64,000 nt of DNA. It comes from an uncultured Myxococcales bacterium (lineage in GTDB: Bacteria > Myxococcota_A > UBA9042). The stretch's first letter is position 1; each line of letters begins with the position of its first letter. The stretch is from positions 1 to 64,000 of the forward strand of contig CAISBR010000102.1 in assembly GCA_903883645.1 (NCBI GenBank), in the 5' to 3' direction. Position numbers and translations under genes: made by a program. Shown here in pieces: positions 37,171 to 45,560 of this stretch. The notes beneath the pieces are model-generated. The model made no database searches. It worked only from the letters and a program-made list of their open reading frames with translations, and was not told the origin of the DNA.

Positions 37171-37557
37171 TTAAGGCGTGTCGCCCAGCCAAGCGCCGCG
37201 ACGGTCGACCAAGCCGACGGTATAGAACACCACGAACCAGTCGATGACTTCGGCATAATCGGCCAGAAACTCGGGGTCGAGGTGGTGGCGGCGGCGCAGA
37301 CAGAACTGAAATTCAGCGCCCACATCGCGCATCAGATCAAGCAGGTCGCCCACTTCGCGCAGCATCTGCGTGACCAGGCCCTTCCAGTCGAGCTGAATCG
37401 GCCCTTCGTCGCCTTGCACCCACAGCCGATCGTGGTTCGGCAGGCGCGAAAAACGACCGCGCCGGGCAGTTCGTGGAAACTGTCCGGCGCGATCGCGAAT
37501 CGAATTGTCGGTGTAGAGCGTGCCAGTGCCGGTGCGAACACGAACGGTCGGCGGCAT
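37171..37557 (-). CDS. Small hypothetical protein between rplC and the unknown Cys-cluster gene
   Basis: This 128-residue soluble protein has an Arg-rich, basic first 45 residues (RDRAGQFPRTARRGRFSRLP). A helical region with alternating acidic and hydrophobic residues follows (VTQMLREVGDLLDLMRDVG). GAGG precedes the ATG. It begins 24 bp after the rplC stop, so it is probably co-transcribed with it. No domain is recognised. Confidence 0.65.
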   Translation of the reverse strand: MPPTVRVRTGTGTLYTDNSIRDRAGQFPRTARRGRFSRLPNHDRLWVQGDEGPIQLDWKGLVTQMLREVGDLLDLMRDVGAEFQFCLRRRHHLDPEFLADYAEVIDWFVVFYTVGLVDRRGAWLGDTP

Positions 37558-37581
37558 CAGCAGAACCTCAACTACGCAGAC

Positions 37582-38280
37582 TTACTGCGGCTTGGTGCCC
37601 TTGACCGCCTCTTGGATCCACACCAGCGAGCCGTTGGGACCGGGCACGCTGCCGCGGACCACCACCATGTTCTTCGCCACATCGACCTGGACCACGCCCA
37701 AGTTCTGCACGGTGACGCGGTCGGTGCCGTAGTGGCCGGCCATCTTCTTGTTCGGCCAAACGCGACCGGGAGTGGTGCGGGTACCGAGCGAGCCACCGTG
37801 ACGGAACACTTCGTGCGTACCGTGCGAGGCCTTGGGCATGTGGTAGTTGTGGCGCTTGATAACGCCCGTAAAGCCGCGGCCTTTGGTGGTGCCAATGACG
37901 TCGACCTTCTGGCCAACCTGGAACGCCTCGGCGGTCAGGACCAGGCCGACCTCGACCGCGGCGACATCGTCAGCCGACACGCGCATTTCGCGCAGGTGAG
38001 CCATGGGCTCCAAACCCGCCTTCTTGAACACGCCGGCCTCGGGCTCGTTGATATTCTTAACCTTCTTGATGCCCGGGTAGCCGAGGACGATGGCGTTGTA
38101 GCCGTCGTTGCCCGCAGCGCTCTTGACGCGGACGACGGGGCAGGGGCCGACTTCGAGAACGGTGACGGGGATGCGCTGGCCTTCGAGGCCGAAGATCTGC
38201 GTCATACCGATTTTGCGGCCGAACAGGCCCTTGCTCAGGGCCTTGTTGTAGCCTTTACCGATGGTGCTTTTCAGGGACAT
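37582..38280 (-). CDS. rplC: 50S ribosomal protein L3
   Basis: This 232-residue protein is clearly L3: GLFGRKIGMTQIF, TKGRGFTGVIKRHNY, SHGTHEVFRHGGSLG and PGRVWPNKKMAGHYG. It binds 23S rRNA near the peptidyl-transferase centre. It has an 18-residue N-terminal extension before GLFGRK. It is not followed by rplD and rplW as in the usual S10 operon. Instead two unknown genes and hemC follow, so it is either a relocated rplC or a second copy. GGAG precedes the ATG. Confidence 0.96.
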   Translation of the reverse strand: MSLKSTIGKGYNKALSKGLFGRKIGMTQIFGLEGQRIPVTVLEVGPCPVVRVKSAAGNDGYNAIVLGYPGIKKVKNINEPEAGVFKKAGLEPMAHLREMRVSADDVAAVEVGLVLTAEAFQVGQKVDVIGTTKGRGFTGVIKRHNYHMPKASHGTHEVFRHGGSLGTRTTPGRVWPNKKMAGHYGTDRVTVQNLGVVQVDVAKNMVVVRGSVPGPNGSLVWIQEAVKGTKPQ

Positions 38281-38601
38281 TTTCTGCTCCGGTCTTGCCC
38301 GTTGCCCTTGGATTTTGCGGCGACGTGGCGACAGGATTGGCGCGAGGGACCTCGTCCAGCTCGCGGCGCAGAGGCTGACGGACCGTTCCGGCCAGCGTGC
38401 GACTTGCTCCGCCCGTAGGCAGAGGGGGCAGAAGTGTATGCGTCTTGCGGGGTCGGGTCAAGGACGAAGGGCCGCGCGACCGCGACTTGATTGCGGCGAA
38501 CGGGGGTCCTAACGTGTACGCCGGTGCGGCTGCACGAAGCCATGCAGCGCTGCCGCAGGCGGCAAGTCCGACTGAATTTGCTACTTCCTCACGGAGAAAT
38601 C
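38281..38601. other. Intergenic gap between divergent rplC and cysE
   Basis: This 321-bp GC-rich gap should carry the promoters for both genes. Frames crossing it are not convincing. No hairpin leader, RNA gene or repeat stands out. Confidence 0.5.
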
Positions 38602-39528
38602 ATGAGTTCGAGCAGTGCTGATCTGCCCCCACTGGGCCCCGTGGTCGACGCGCTATGCGCCGCGGCCCAATTACTCGCCGGACCGCGCACCACTAATGGT
38701 CGCTTAGAACTGCCCTCGCGCGAGGTCGTCATCCGCTGTGTCGAGGGGCTGCGAGCCGCGTTTTTCCCAGGATACGTGGGCACTTCAGACCTCCACGACG
38801 AGGGCCTGCACTACTACGTCGGCGCCACGCTCGACCGGACCCTGCGCGATCTTGAAGAGCAGGTGCAGCGCGGCATTGCGTTTATGGAAGCGCCCGATCC
38901 CAGCAGCCGCGACGATCGCGAGCAGCGCGCCTTCGCGATTATCCGCAAATTTGCGCAACGTTTGCCTGATGTTCGGCGACTTGTGGCCAGCGACATCGAC
39001 GCCGCCTACGAAGGCGATCCGGCGCTCGTGTCGCGCGACGAAGCGATCTTTTCGTATCCCGGCATCTTGGGCGTGACCTACCAGCGCATCGCCCACGAGC
39101 TATTTATCCTTGGAGTTCCACTAATTCCGCGCATGATCACGGAGCACGCCCATAGCATCACCGGGATCGATATCCACCCTGGCGCCACCATCGACGAGCG
39201 CTTTTTCATTGATCACGGCACGGGCGTTGTGGTCGGCGAAACGGCGGTGATCGGTCGCAATGTGCGGCTGTATCAGGGTGTAACGCTGGGTGCCAAAAGC
39301 TTCCCTCTCGACGCAAGCGGGCATCCTATCAAAGGGATTGCGCGCCACCCCGTCGTCGAAGACGATGTGATCGTCTATGCCGGCGCCACCATCCTCGGTC
39401 GCATCACGGTCGGACGCGGCGCCTCGATCGGCGGCAATGTGTGGGTTACGAACAGCGTGCCGGCGGGTGGTCGAGTCACGCAAGCCGCTACACGCGAACA
39501 GAAATTTGAGGGCGGCGAGGGAATTTGA
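38602..39528 (+). CDS. cysE: Serine O-acetyltransferase
   Basis: This 308-residue enzyme makes O-acetylserine, the precursor of cysteine. The C-terminal half is a left-handed beta-helix of hexapeptide repeats: ITGIDIHPGATI, FFIDHGTGVVVGETAVIG and YQGVTLGAKSFP, with the catalytic His in the IDHG segment. The N-terminal 170 residues are helical, as in longer epsilon-type SAT enzymes. ATG at 38602 with ACGGAG upstream is used; the longer frame is rejected. It stands alone upstream of the tRNA gene. Confidence 0.92.
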   Translation: MSSSSADLPPLGPVVDALCAAAQLLAGPRTTNGRLELPSREVVIRCVEGLRAAFFPGYVGTSDLHDEGLHYYVGATLDRTLRDLEEQVQRGIAFMEAPDPSSRDDREQRAFAIIRKFAQRLPDVRRLVASDIDAAYEGDPALVSRDEAIFSYPGILGVTYQRIAHELFILGVPLIPRMITEHAHSITGIDIHPGATIDERFFIDHGTGVVVGETAVIGRNVRLYQGVTLGAKSFPLDASGHPIKGIARHPVVEDDVIVYAGATILGRITVGRGASIGGNVWVTNSVPAGGRVTQAATREQKFEGGEGI

Positions 39529-39573
39529 GCTGCCCCGTCGCGGTCATAAAACTGCAAAGACTGCCCGGTTGGG

Positions 39574-39602
39574 TTGACACGGATAGCGGTTTGGCCGAAT
39601 GT
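39574..39602 (+). promoter_or_regulatory. Possible sigma-70 promoter for tRNA-Leu
   Basis: A perfect TTGACA lies at 39574-39579. A weak -10-like GAATGT follows 17 bp later at 39597-39602, about 36 bp before the tRNA. The -35 is good, but the -10 matches the consensus poorly. Confidence 0.3.
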
Positions 39603-39638
39603 ACGGCCGTCGCGCGGCGCTCTGGCCCCGCGAGGCAA

Positions 39639-39721
39639 GCCGGAGTGGCGGAATGGTAGACGCGGCGGACTCAAAATCCGTTGACTTTGCGGTCGTGTGG
39701 GTTCAAGTCCCACCTCCGGCA
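39639..39721 (+). tRNA. tRNA-Leu(CAA)
   Basis: This class-II tRNA has a seven-base acceptor stem GCCGGAG/CTCCGGC. The anticodon stem GCGGA/TCCGT closes a CTCAAAA loop with anticodon CAA (UUG codon). A variable arm with a GAC/GTC stem and a T-arm with GTGGG-TTCAAGT-CCCAC follow. The discriminator is A. CCA is not encoded. Confidence 0.97.
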
Positions 39722-39743
39722 CCGCACGATAAGAAGCCCAACC

Positions 39744-41105
39744 TTGCATAACTTGCGGGGGAAGCACCCAAACAACCTAGCGGATCCGCGCGGCGCACAC
39801 GGTGCGAAGTTCGGGTCCGTTCGGCGTTTTTGTGCCCTGCTCGTGGCGCTGGTGGCTTGGACTCGGCCCGCGACTGCCGCAGCCGACGAAAGCGCCCCTC
39901 CTGATAAAAATGCAACGATTACAGACACATCGCTGCGAGCCGACGCTGAGATGCGCTTTCGCGGCGCCGGTGGTTCGCACCTTGATGGCCTGGGCGACAG
40001 CTACCGCAACGCCAACACGGGCTGGTTCCAGCGGTCGCGGGTGGGCCTGCTGCTCGAGCACGAACAACTGGCGGCCTACTTGCAACTGCAGTCGTCGGGC
40101 GCACTTGGCGCGGCGGGGCCGGGCTCCGATCCGATGCCGCTTGGCATGCAGCAGGGTTGGCTGCGGGCGCGGGCGCAATTTGCCGAGGAATTGTGGCTCG
40201 ATGCGGGTCGTTTCGTCTTGGACTACGGCGCGGGTCGGCAGATCGGCGCGTATGACTACGACGCGGTTGGCCAGTCGTTCGACGGGGTACGCGCCCACTA
40301 TGCGATCGCTAAGCGACTGACTGCAGAGGTTTTTTCTGCGCGGTTGAAGCCAGGCGCGGCGGGCAGCGAGGTGCGGCGCGGCTTGTCGGGCACGCACCTG
40401 TCGGCCACGCCCGGCGAGCTACTAAAGGCCGAGGTCTACGTCTTGTACTTGGTCGACGACAATGCCGATGAGCGCAGCAACCTGCTGACCATGGGTTCGC
40501 GGCTGGTCGGTGGACCGTGGCTGGGCCTGTCGGCCGAGGTCGAGGGCGCGGTGCAGGTGGGTGAGCGTCGCCATAGCCTAAATCTGCGGCCGACCGACCG
40601 CGTCGCGTGGATGGCCGCCGGCGAGGCCAATTACCGGATAACTGGTCGAATTCCAGTGAGTTTTGGCCTATTCGGGCACATATTCAGCGGCAACAACGAC
40701 GCGACCGATACCACCGACCGCGCGTGGCAGCCGCTGTACCCGTCGAAGGACCTGCTGGTGGGCCTGCTGCGGGTTTTTAATCCCTCAAATCTGGCCCAGG
40801 CTGGGGCAAGGCTGCAGTGGACGTCGCCCAACCCTGCGTGGCCACTGACCATTAGTGCCGATGGCAGGCAGAGTCTGGCGGGGGCCGGCGGTGCCATGCC
40901 CGCGTTTGGCGGCGCGGCTGTGCCCGGCGATCACGGGTGGCAGAGTCTGGCGACCGAAGTGGATATGCGGGTGCGCTGGCGGGTGCTGGCGAGCTCGGAG
41001 CTGATGGTGGCGGCGGCCAGCCTGGTGGGCAGTTCGCTGCTGGTCCGCGAGTACCACATGGACCGCGCCGCGATGGCGCTGCTGCAATGGACAACTCGAC
41101 TGTAG
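39744..41105 (+). CDS. Outer-membrane porin-like protein, alginate-export type
   Basis: This protein of about 453 residues has a signal peptide (RRFCALLVALVAWTRPATAA). Repeated amphipathic beta-strands follow, such as GWFQRSRVGLLLEHEQLAAY and MQQGWLRARAQFAEELWLDA, with LDYGAGRQIGAYD in the pattern of alginate-export barrel proteins. It should form a channel in the outer membrane. Its substrate is unknown. The start is uncertain: TTG codons at 39744 and 39753 are the only ones after the tRNA, and both have weak ribosome sites. It starts 22 bp after the tRNA and may share its transcript. Confidence 0.7.
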   Translation: MHNLRGKHPNNLADPRGAHGAKFGSVRRFCALLVALVAWTRPATAAADESAPPDKNATITDTSLRADAEMRFRGAGGSHLDGLGDSYRNANTGWFQRSRVGLLLEHEQLAAYLQLQSSGALGAAGPGSDPMPLGMQQGWLRARAQFAEELWLDAGRFVLDYGAGRQIGAYDYDAVGQSFDGVRAHYAIAKRLTAEVFSARLKPGAAGSEVRRGLSGTHLSATPGELLKAEVYVLYLVDDNADERSNLLTMGSRLVGGPWLGLSAEVEGAVQVGERRHSLNLRPTDRVAWMAAGEANYRITGRIPVSFGLFGHIFSGNNDATDTTDRAWQPLYPSKDLLVGLLRVFNPSNLAQAGARLQWTSPNPAWPLTISADGRQSLAGAGGAMPAFGGAAVPGDHGWQSLATEVDMRVRWRVLASSELMVAAASLVGSSLLVREYHMDRAAMALLQWTTRL

Positions 41106-41148
41106 ATCGCTACGTTACGCACCGCCACGGCCGTCGCAGAGGAAGATC

Positions 41149-42378
41149 ATGATCGTTGCCCACGGAAGTCGAACCGACATTGGATCGGTACGAAACAACA
41201 ACGAAGACAGCTTCTTTGCCGATGGCGAGTGCCAACTCTATGGCGTCTGCGACGGCGTAGGTGGCCGCGCCGGTGGTGCCGAGGCCAGCCGCATCGCCGC
41301 CGAGTACATCGCGCGCACGGTGGCGACGTACCGCAAGCAGATTGATGATTTTTCTAAGGATATTGGTCAGGTCGCCCGGCGGGATGTGGCGTTGATCCTA
41401 GAGCGGACCATCTCGGAGGCGAGCCGGCAGGTCCGCCACCACGGCTTTGGCGACCCCAAGCTGACCGGGTTGGCGACGACCGCGGCGGTGCTGCTGGTGG
41501 CGGGCAATCAAGCCTTTGTCGCCCACGTCGGCGACTCGCGCGTGTACTTGTTGCGCCAGGGTGTGCTGCACCTGCTTACTGAAGATCATAGTCTTGTGAA
41601 CGACATGCGCCGCCGTGGCCGCGCCATCGACCCCTCGAGCATGGCGGCCGGCTACCAAGAGTCGCTGACGCGGGCCTTGGGCGTGCTCGACACGGCGCGC
41701 GTAGACCTGCTCGACCTCGAAGTGCTGCCCAGCGACCGCTTCTTGCTGTGCTCCGACGGGGTACACGGGGTGGTTAACAACGAGTTTATGCAGCTTTTGG
41801 CCGGGCGTGGCACACCGCAAGTCGCCTGCGACGAGCTGATCGGAGCGGCACTTGAGCGGGGCGCGCCCGACAACGCCACGGTGGTGGTGGTCGATGTGCT
41901 CGACGATCGCGCCGAAGATCGCGCCATGCGGGTGCGCCGCCGCCTCGAGGCCATCCAAAGCGTGACCATGTTCCGCTACTTGCCGTTCGCCGACCTGATC
42001 CGCGTGTCCGGTATCGCCCGCGAGCTGACTTGGCCCGCCGGGCAGGCCTTCTTCCGCGAAGACGAAGTGGGCGACGCGATGTACATCGTGCTGTCGGGCG
42101 CGGCGAAGGTATCCAAGCTCGGCGTCGAGCTAAGTGTTCTGGCGCCCGGTGCGCATTTTGGCGAGATGGCGCTCATCGAGCGGGCCCCGCGTTCTGCGAC
42201 GGTGACCGCCGAAACCGACTGCGATGTGCTGGTCATCGATCGCGAGGGCTTCTACGGCCTGCTAAGCGAAGAAAGTGCTGCAGTCAAGCTACTTTGGGGC
42301 CTAGTGCGGATGCTGAACTCCCGGCTGCGGAGCACGAGCGAAGAGCTGAGCCACATCAAGACGGGAGGCAGCAAGTGA
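41149..42378 (+). CDS. PP2C phosphatase fused to a cyclic-nucleotide-binding domain
   Basis: This 409-residue protein has a PP2C domain at about 1-255. Its metal-binding motifs are NNNEDSFF, YGVCDGVGGRAGG and VAHVGDSRVYLL, with ARGAPDNATV-like GAPDNATVVVVD near the end. A cyclic-nucleotide-binding-like domain follows at about 275-390 (PAGQAFFREDEVGDAMYIVL, LAPGAHFGEMALIERAPRSA). It dephosphorylates phospho-Ser/Thr proteins, and ligand binding may control this. GGAAG precedes the ATG. The next gene overlaps its stop (GTGA). Confidence 0.93.
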   Translation: MIVAHGSRTDIGSVRNNNEDSFFADGECQLYGVCDGVGGRAGGAEASRIAAEYIARTVATYRKQIDDFSKDIGQVARRDVALILERTISEASRQVRHHGFGDPKLTGLATTAAVLLVAGNQAFVAHVGDSRVYLLRQGVLHLLTEDHSLVNDMRRRGRAIDPSSMAAGYQESLTRALGVLDTARVDLLDLEVLPSDRFLLCSDGVHGVVNNEFMQLLAGRGTPQVACDELIGAALERGAPDNATVVVVDVLDDRAEDRAMRVRRRLEAIQSVTMFRYLPFADLIRVSGIARELTWPAGQAFFREDEVGDAMYIVLSGAAKVSKLGVELSVLAPGAHFGEMALIERAPRSATVTAETDCDVLVIDREGFYGLLSEESAAVKLLWGLVRMLNSRLRSTSEELSHIKTGGSK

Positions 42379-43091
42379 GTCTGCCGAGAACACATAAGCT
42401 AGTTATTCTAGTGGGTTTACTGGTTGTTGGGGCGTGCACGCCGCCGGAACCGCCGCCACCGCGTCCGGCGCTCGCCAAAATGAGCGAGACGGGCGAAGTC
42501 GATGATCCGCAGGCCAAGGCCGCCGCTCGCTCCGACGGGCTGACGGGTGGCAAGCTTGTGTTTTCAGACGACTTCGACCGTCCTGAGCTGGGCACAGACT
42601 GGACGATCAAACACGAGGGCGAGTGGCTGCTGCAAGACGGGCAGCTCAAGCCCAGCCGCATCGCCAACGAAGATGATAGAAATCAAGGTCTTTGGCTGAA
42701 CAAGCCGCTGCCGGCCAAGGTGCGGGTCACGTTTGAGAGCAAGTCGCTGACCAAAATCGGCGACACCAAGTGCGAGATCTTTGGCACAGAGTCCAAGCAC
42801 GAGAGCGGCTACTCTGTAATTTTCGGCGGTTGGAACAACACGATCAACGCCATCGCCCGCAAAGGCGAGCACGAGAACAAGCGCGTCACCCAGAGCGAAT
42901 TCGTGCGCGTCGAGCCGGGCCGCACCTACACCTGGACGATCGTGCGGACCGACGCCGTGTTGCGCTGGTACGTGGACGGCAAGTTCATGATCGCCTACGA
43001 CGACAGCGATCCGGTGCGCGGCAGCGCCTTTGGCTTCAACAACTGGGCTAACGATGTGCGAATCGACAATTTGAAGGTCTATTCGCTCTGA
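42375..43091 (+). CDS. Lipoprotein with ConA-like/laminin-like beta-sandwich
   Basis: This 238-residue protein has a signal peptide ending in VGAC (Cys20) and a Pro-rich linker. A jelly-roll domain follows: FSDDFDRPELGTDWTIKHEG, GLWLNKPLPAKVRVTFESKS, TWTIVRTDAVLRWYVDGKF and a final NNWANDVRIDNLKVY. This resembles the ConA-like domain of 3-keto-disaccharide hydrolases, which binds carbohydrate. The GTG start follows GGGAGG and overlaps the PP2C stop by 4 bp, so the two are co-expressed. Confidence 0.8.
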   Translation: MSLPRTHKLVILVGLLVVGACTPPEPPPPRPALAKMSETGEVDDPQAKAAARSDGLTGGKLVFSDDFDRPELGTDWTIKHEGEWLLQDGQLKPSRIANEDDRNQGLWLNKPLPAKVRVTFESKSLTKIGDTKCEIFGTESKHESGYSVIFGGWNNTINAIARKGEHENKRVTQSEFVRVEPGRTYTWTIVRTDAVLRWYVDGKFMIAYDDSDPVRGSAFGFNNWANDVRIDNLKVYSL

Positions 43092-43278
43092 AAACCTTTA
43101 CAGTGCAAGGGTGTCTCGCCTAGATTGGCGCGGTTCCCTCGCTGGAGCGCTGCAACCCAGCCGCGCCCCTCTGAACCCAAGGTCGAGCGCCCCATTTCGA
43201 CCGGTTGACGCCAAGGCTTCGCACCCCGTACATTTGCGCTTCGGGGCCATCGTCGCCGGCGACCAAAAAAGGTGTTCC

Positions 43279-44049
43279 GTGGCAATTCGAGTGACCTGTG
43301 CCGGTGAGACCAACGTTGGCCGCAAGCGCAGCCACAATGAAGATAACCTTCTGGTTTTTCCGGAACAGCATCTTTTCGTGGTGGCAGACGGCATGGGCGG
43401 GCACGCCTGCGGCGAAGTCGCCAGCGCCATGGTAGTCGAGACGATGCGCGAGTATTTTGCGCGCGCCGCCGGCGATCCAGATGCGACCTGGCCCGGTCGC
43501 GAAGAGCGTGGACGCACCACCAGTGAGAACATGCTCAACGCGGGCATTCGCTGGTGCAACTACACGATCTGGGAAAAAGGCCAATCTGATCAGCGGTTTA
43601 AGAACATGGGCACCACGGTGGTCGGCTTCCACGTCGACGACACCCACTTTACCGTGGCGCACGTGGGCGACTCGCGCTGCTACCGGCTGCGCGGCAAAGA
43701 TCTATTCCAGGTCACCGAAGACCACTCGCTCTTAAATGATTACAAGAAGATGGCCGTCCTCACCCCCGAGGAAGAGGCCAACTTCCCGCACAAGAACATC
43801 ATCGTGCGCGCCTGCGGGCTCAAGCAAGATGTGCTGGTCGACATCCAGCGCGACAAGCCGCAAAAGGGCGACATTTATATGCTTTGCTCCGACGGACTGT
43901 CGGGCGAGGTCACGGACCCGCAGATCTGCGACATCATGGTCCGCGAGACCGAGCTGACCACCATGGTCAGCAAGCTCATTCAAGCGGCGTGCGAAAACGG
44001 CGGCAAAGACAACGTGACCTGCATCGCGGTCCGGGTCGAAGAGCTCTAG
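43279..44049 (+). CDS. PP2C-family protein phosphatase
   Basis: This 256-residue single-domain PP2C carries RSHNEDNLLV, LFVVADGMGGHACGEVAS, FTVAHVGDSRCYRLRG, YMLCSDGLSG and NGGKDNVTCIAV, which provide the metal ligands and catalytic core. It is distinct from the cyclic-nucleotide-linked phosphatase just upstream. The insert EEEANFPHKNIIVRACG near the last third is typical of Stp-type phosphatases, which oppose Ser/Thr kinases of the PknB group. GTG at 43279 after AAGG is preferred; the longer frame is Arg/Pro-rich. Confidence 0.93.
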   Translation: MAIRVTCAGETNVGRKRSHNEDNLLVFPEQHLFVVADGMGGHACGEVASAMVVETMREYFARAAGDPDATWPGREERGRTTSENMLNAGIRWCNYTIWEKGQSDQRFKNMGTTVVGFHVDDTHFTVAHVGDSRCYRLRGKDLFQVTEDHSLLNDYKKMAVLTPEEEANFPHKNIIVRACGLKQDVLVDIQRDKPQKGDIYMLCSDGLSGEVTDPQICDIMVRETELTTMVSKLIQAACENGGKDNVTCIAVRVEEL

Positions 44050-44214
44050 TTGGCCGACTGCCCCGCCCTCTCCGCTTATTGCCGCCTGTCCCACACGAAA
44101 AATCTAGCTGCCGTCGCGATTCGCGGGTAGAATATCTGTCTACCGCAGCGGTGCGACCACCGCGCGCGGACGGGCCTGCCGCTCCCCTGCCGGCGGGCCT
44201 TATCAAGGAGACCA

Positions 44215-45222
44215 ATGACCTCGTCCCAGGCCCTGTCGCTAGAGCCCGTAGCGCAGATTGCCCTTGAACTCCATGCACTTGTAGTTGATCTACAGGAACG
44301 CCGTCAGGCGCACCTTGCCGCCCAGGCCAGCGCCCCGCACGCGCCGAGCATGGCCGAGAGAGCCAGGCAACTTAGCGAGCAAGCTCGAGAACTTGGCAAA
44401 CAGTGGCAAGCGGCCCGCCCCGAGGTATCGCTGCTGCTTGAGCGCACGGCCACGCGGCTGAGCGCGCTCGATCTGAGTCAAAGCGGTCAGCGGGCGCGGG
44501 CGCGGGCCTCGATCAAAATCGCGCAGTACTACGAAGGGCTGGCGCGGACGCTGCGGCGCGAGCCCGAAGTGACTGTACCGCTTCCGGAATTACGGCCAAA
44601 GAACTACACCCGCAACGTGTTCCATGTCGCCAATGGGCTGATGGGCGCGACGTTCTACACATTCTTTCCCGAACGGGCGACGGTGCTGAAAATTGCCGTG
44701 GCTTACACCGCGTTGATGCTGAGCATGGAGCTGGCGCGGCGATTTTCAAAGACGATCAATCGCTGGCTGGTGGATGTGGTGTTTGGCGCGATTTCGCGGC
44801 CCAGCGAGGCTTGGCGTATGAATTCGGCCAGTTGGTTTGGCATTGCCGTGGTGATGATGCTGGCGGCCGGCGTGCCGCGCCTGTCGTGCATCGCCGCGGT
44901 GCTGACGCTGGGGATCGGCGATCCGCTCGCGGCGCTGGTGGGCAAGCGCTGGGGCAAGCACAAGCTGGTGGGGCGGAAAAGTCTTGAAGGTTCGCTAGCT
45001 TTTGTGGTGTCGGCGGCGCTGCTGGTGGCGGCCTGGCTGGCGATCTTTGAGCCGGCGAGCTTTGGGCTGACCAGCCGTTGGGCGACGCTGCTGGCCGCGG
45101 CCCCGCTGGCGCTGGTGGCGGGTGTGGCGGGGGCCGGCGTGGAGCTGGTGTCGAACCGCCTTGAAGATAACTTCTCGATACCTCTTGCAGTTGCGGCGGC
45201 CACAGCCTTCTTGGCGCCATGA
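44215..45222 (+). CDS. Dolichol/phytol-kinase-like CTP-dependent membrane enzyme
   Basis: This 335-residue protein has a helical cytoplasmic N-terminus of about 125 residues (RQLSEQARELGKQWQ). Several membrane helices follow, with HVANGLMGATFYTFF, LTLGIGDPLAALVGKRWGK, GRKSLEGSLAF and VELVSNRLEDNFSIPL. These are the markers of the dolichol kinase/phytol kinase/CTP-dependent diacylglycerol kinase family. It probably phosphorylates a lipid alcohol. The substrate is unknown. AAGGAG precedes the ATG. The slyX-like gene overlaps its stop. Confidence 0.85.
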   Translation: MTSSQALSLEPVAQIALELHALVVDLQERRQAHLAAQASAPHAPSMAERARQLSEQARELGKQWQAARPEVSLLLERTATRLSALDLSQSGQRARARASIKIAQYYEGLARTLRREPEVTVPLPELRPKNYTRNVFHVANGLMGATFYTFFPERATVLKIAVAYTALMLSMELARRFSKTINRWLVDVVFGAISRPSEAWRMNSASWFGIAVVMMLAAGVPRLSCIAAVLTLGIGDPLAALVGKRWGKHKLVGRKSLEGSLAFVVSAALLVAAWLAIFEPASFGLTSRWATLLAAAPLALVAGVAGAGVELVSNRLEDNFSIPLAVAAATAFLAP

Positions 45223-45389
45223 GCGACAGCCCAATTGAAGCCCGTTTGGCCGAGCTCGAGCTGCGCTACATGGAGCTGCAGCACGAGGTAGAAGTGCTGG
45301 GCGAGGTGGTCCGCGAGCTCGACCAGCGCCTAGATCGCGCTGAAGCGACCGTGGCCGGCTTGCAGGCGGGCGACCCCTTCGACGAATAG
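45219..45389 (+). CDS. slyX: SlyX-like coiled-coil protein
   Basis: This 56-residue gene overlaps the preceding stop in an ATGA. The peptide is one acidic helix with SlyX-like heptads (RLAELELRYMELQHEVEVL, then VVRELDQRLDRAEA) and a short polar end. SlyX proteins have no firm biochemical role. Confidence 0.75.
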   Translation: MSDSPIEARLAELELRYMELQHEVEVLGEVVRELDQRLDRAEATVAGLQAGDPFDE

Positions 45390-45461
45390 CGAAAGTGGGC
45401 CATGGCACGCGCGGCAGCTGCCGCTGTCGACTGCAATTGTGGCGGCGAAGGCGGCGACGTT

Positions 45462-45492
45462 TTGGCAATTGGCGCAGAGACCAGTATATGAT
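45462..45492 (+). promoter_or_regulatory. Possible sigma-70 promoter of the Cys-repeat lipoprotein gene
   Basis: TTGGCA at 45462-45467 is followed by TATATG at 45485 (17-bp spacer) or TATGAT at 45487 (19-bp spacer). It lies about 70 bp before the ATG at 45561, in a locally AT-richer stretch. This is a match by eye only. Confidence 0.35.
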
Positions 45493-45560
45493 CTTGCGCC
45501 AGCACGGGTTTGCGGACTGCCGCCGACCCGATCCCGCCACGCACCCGCACAGGTGACCGA

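Noticed and set aside
35443-38418. Very long plus-strand open frame (991 codons) opposite hemC and rplC
   Set aside because: It is antisense to hemC, two unknown genes and ribosomal L3; its Arg/His/Gln-rich composition has no domain.
39681-39743. Porin start inside the tRNA
   Set aside because: The frame is open through the tRNA-Leu, but the signal peptide can be read from TTG codons after the tRNA; starting inside it is implausible.
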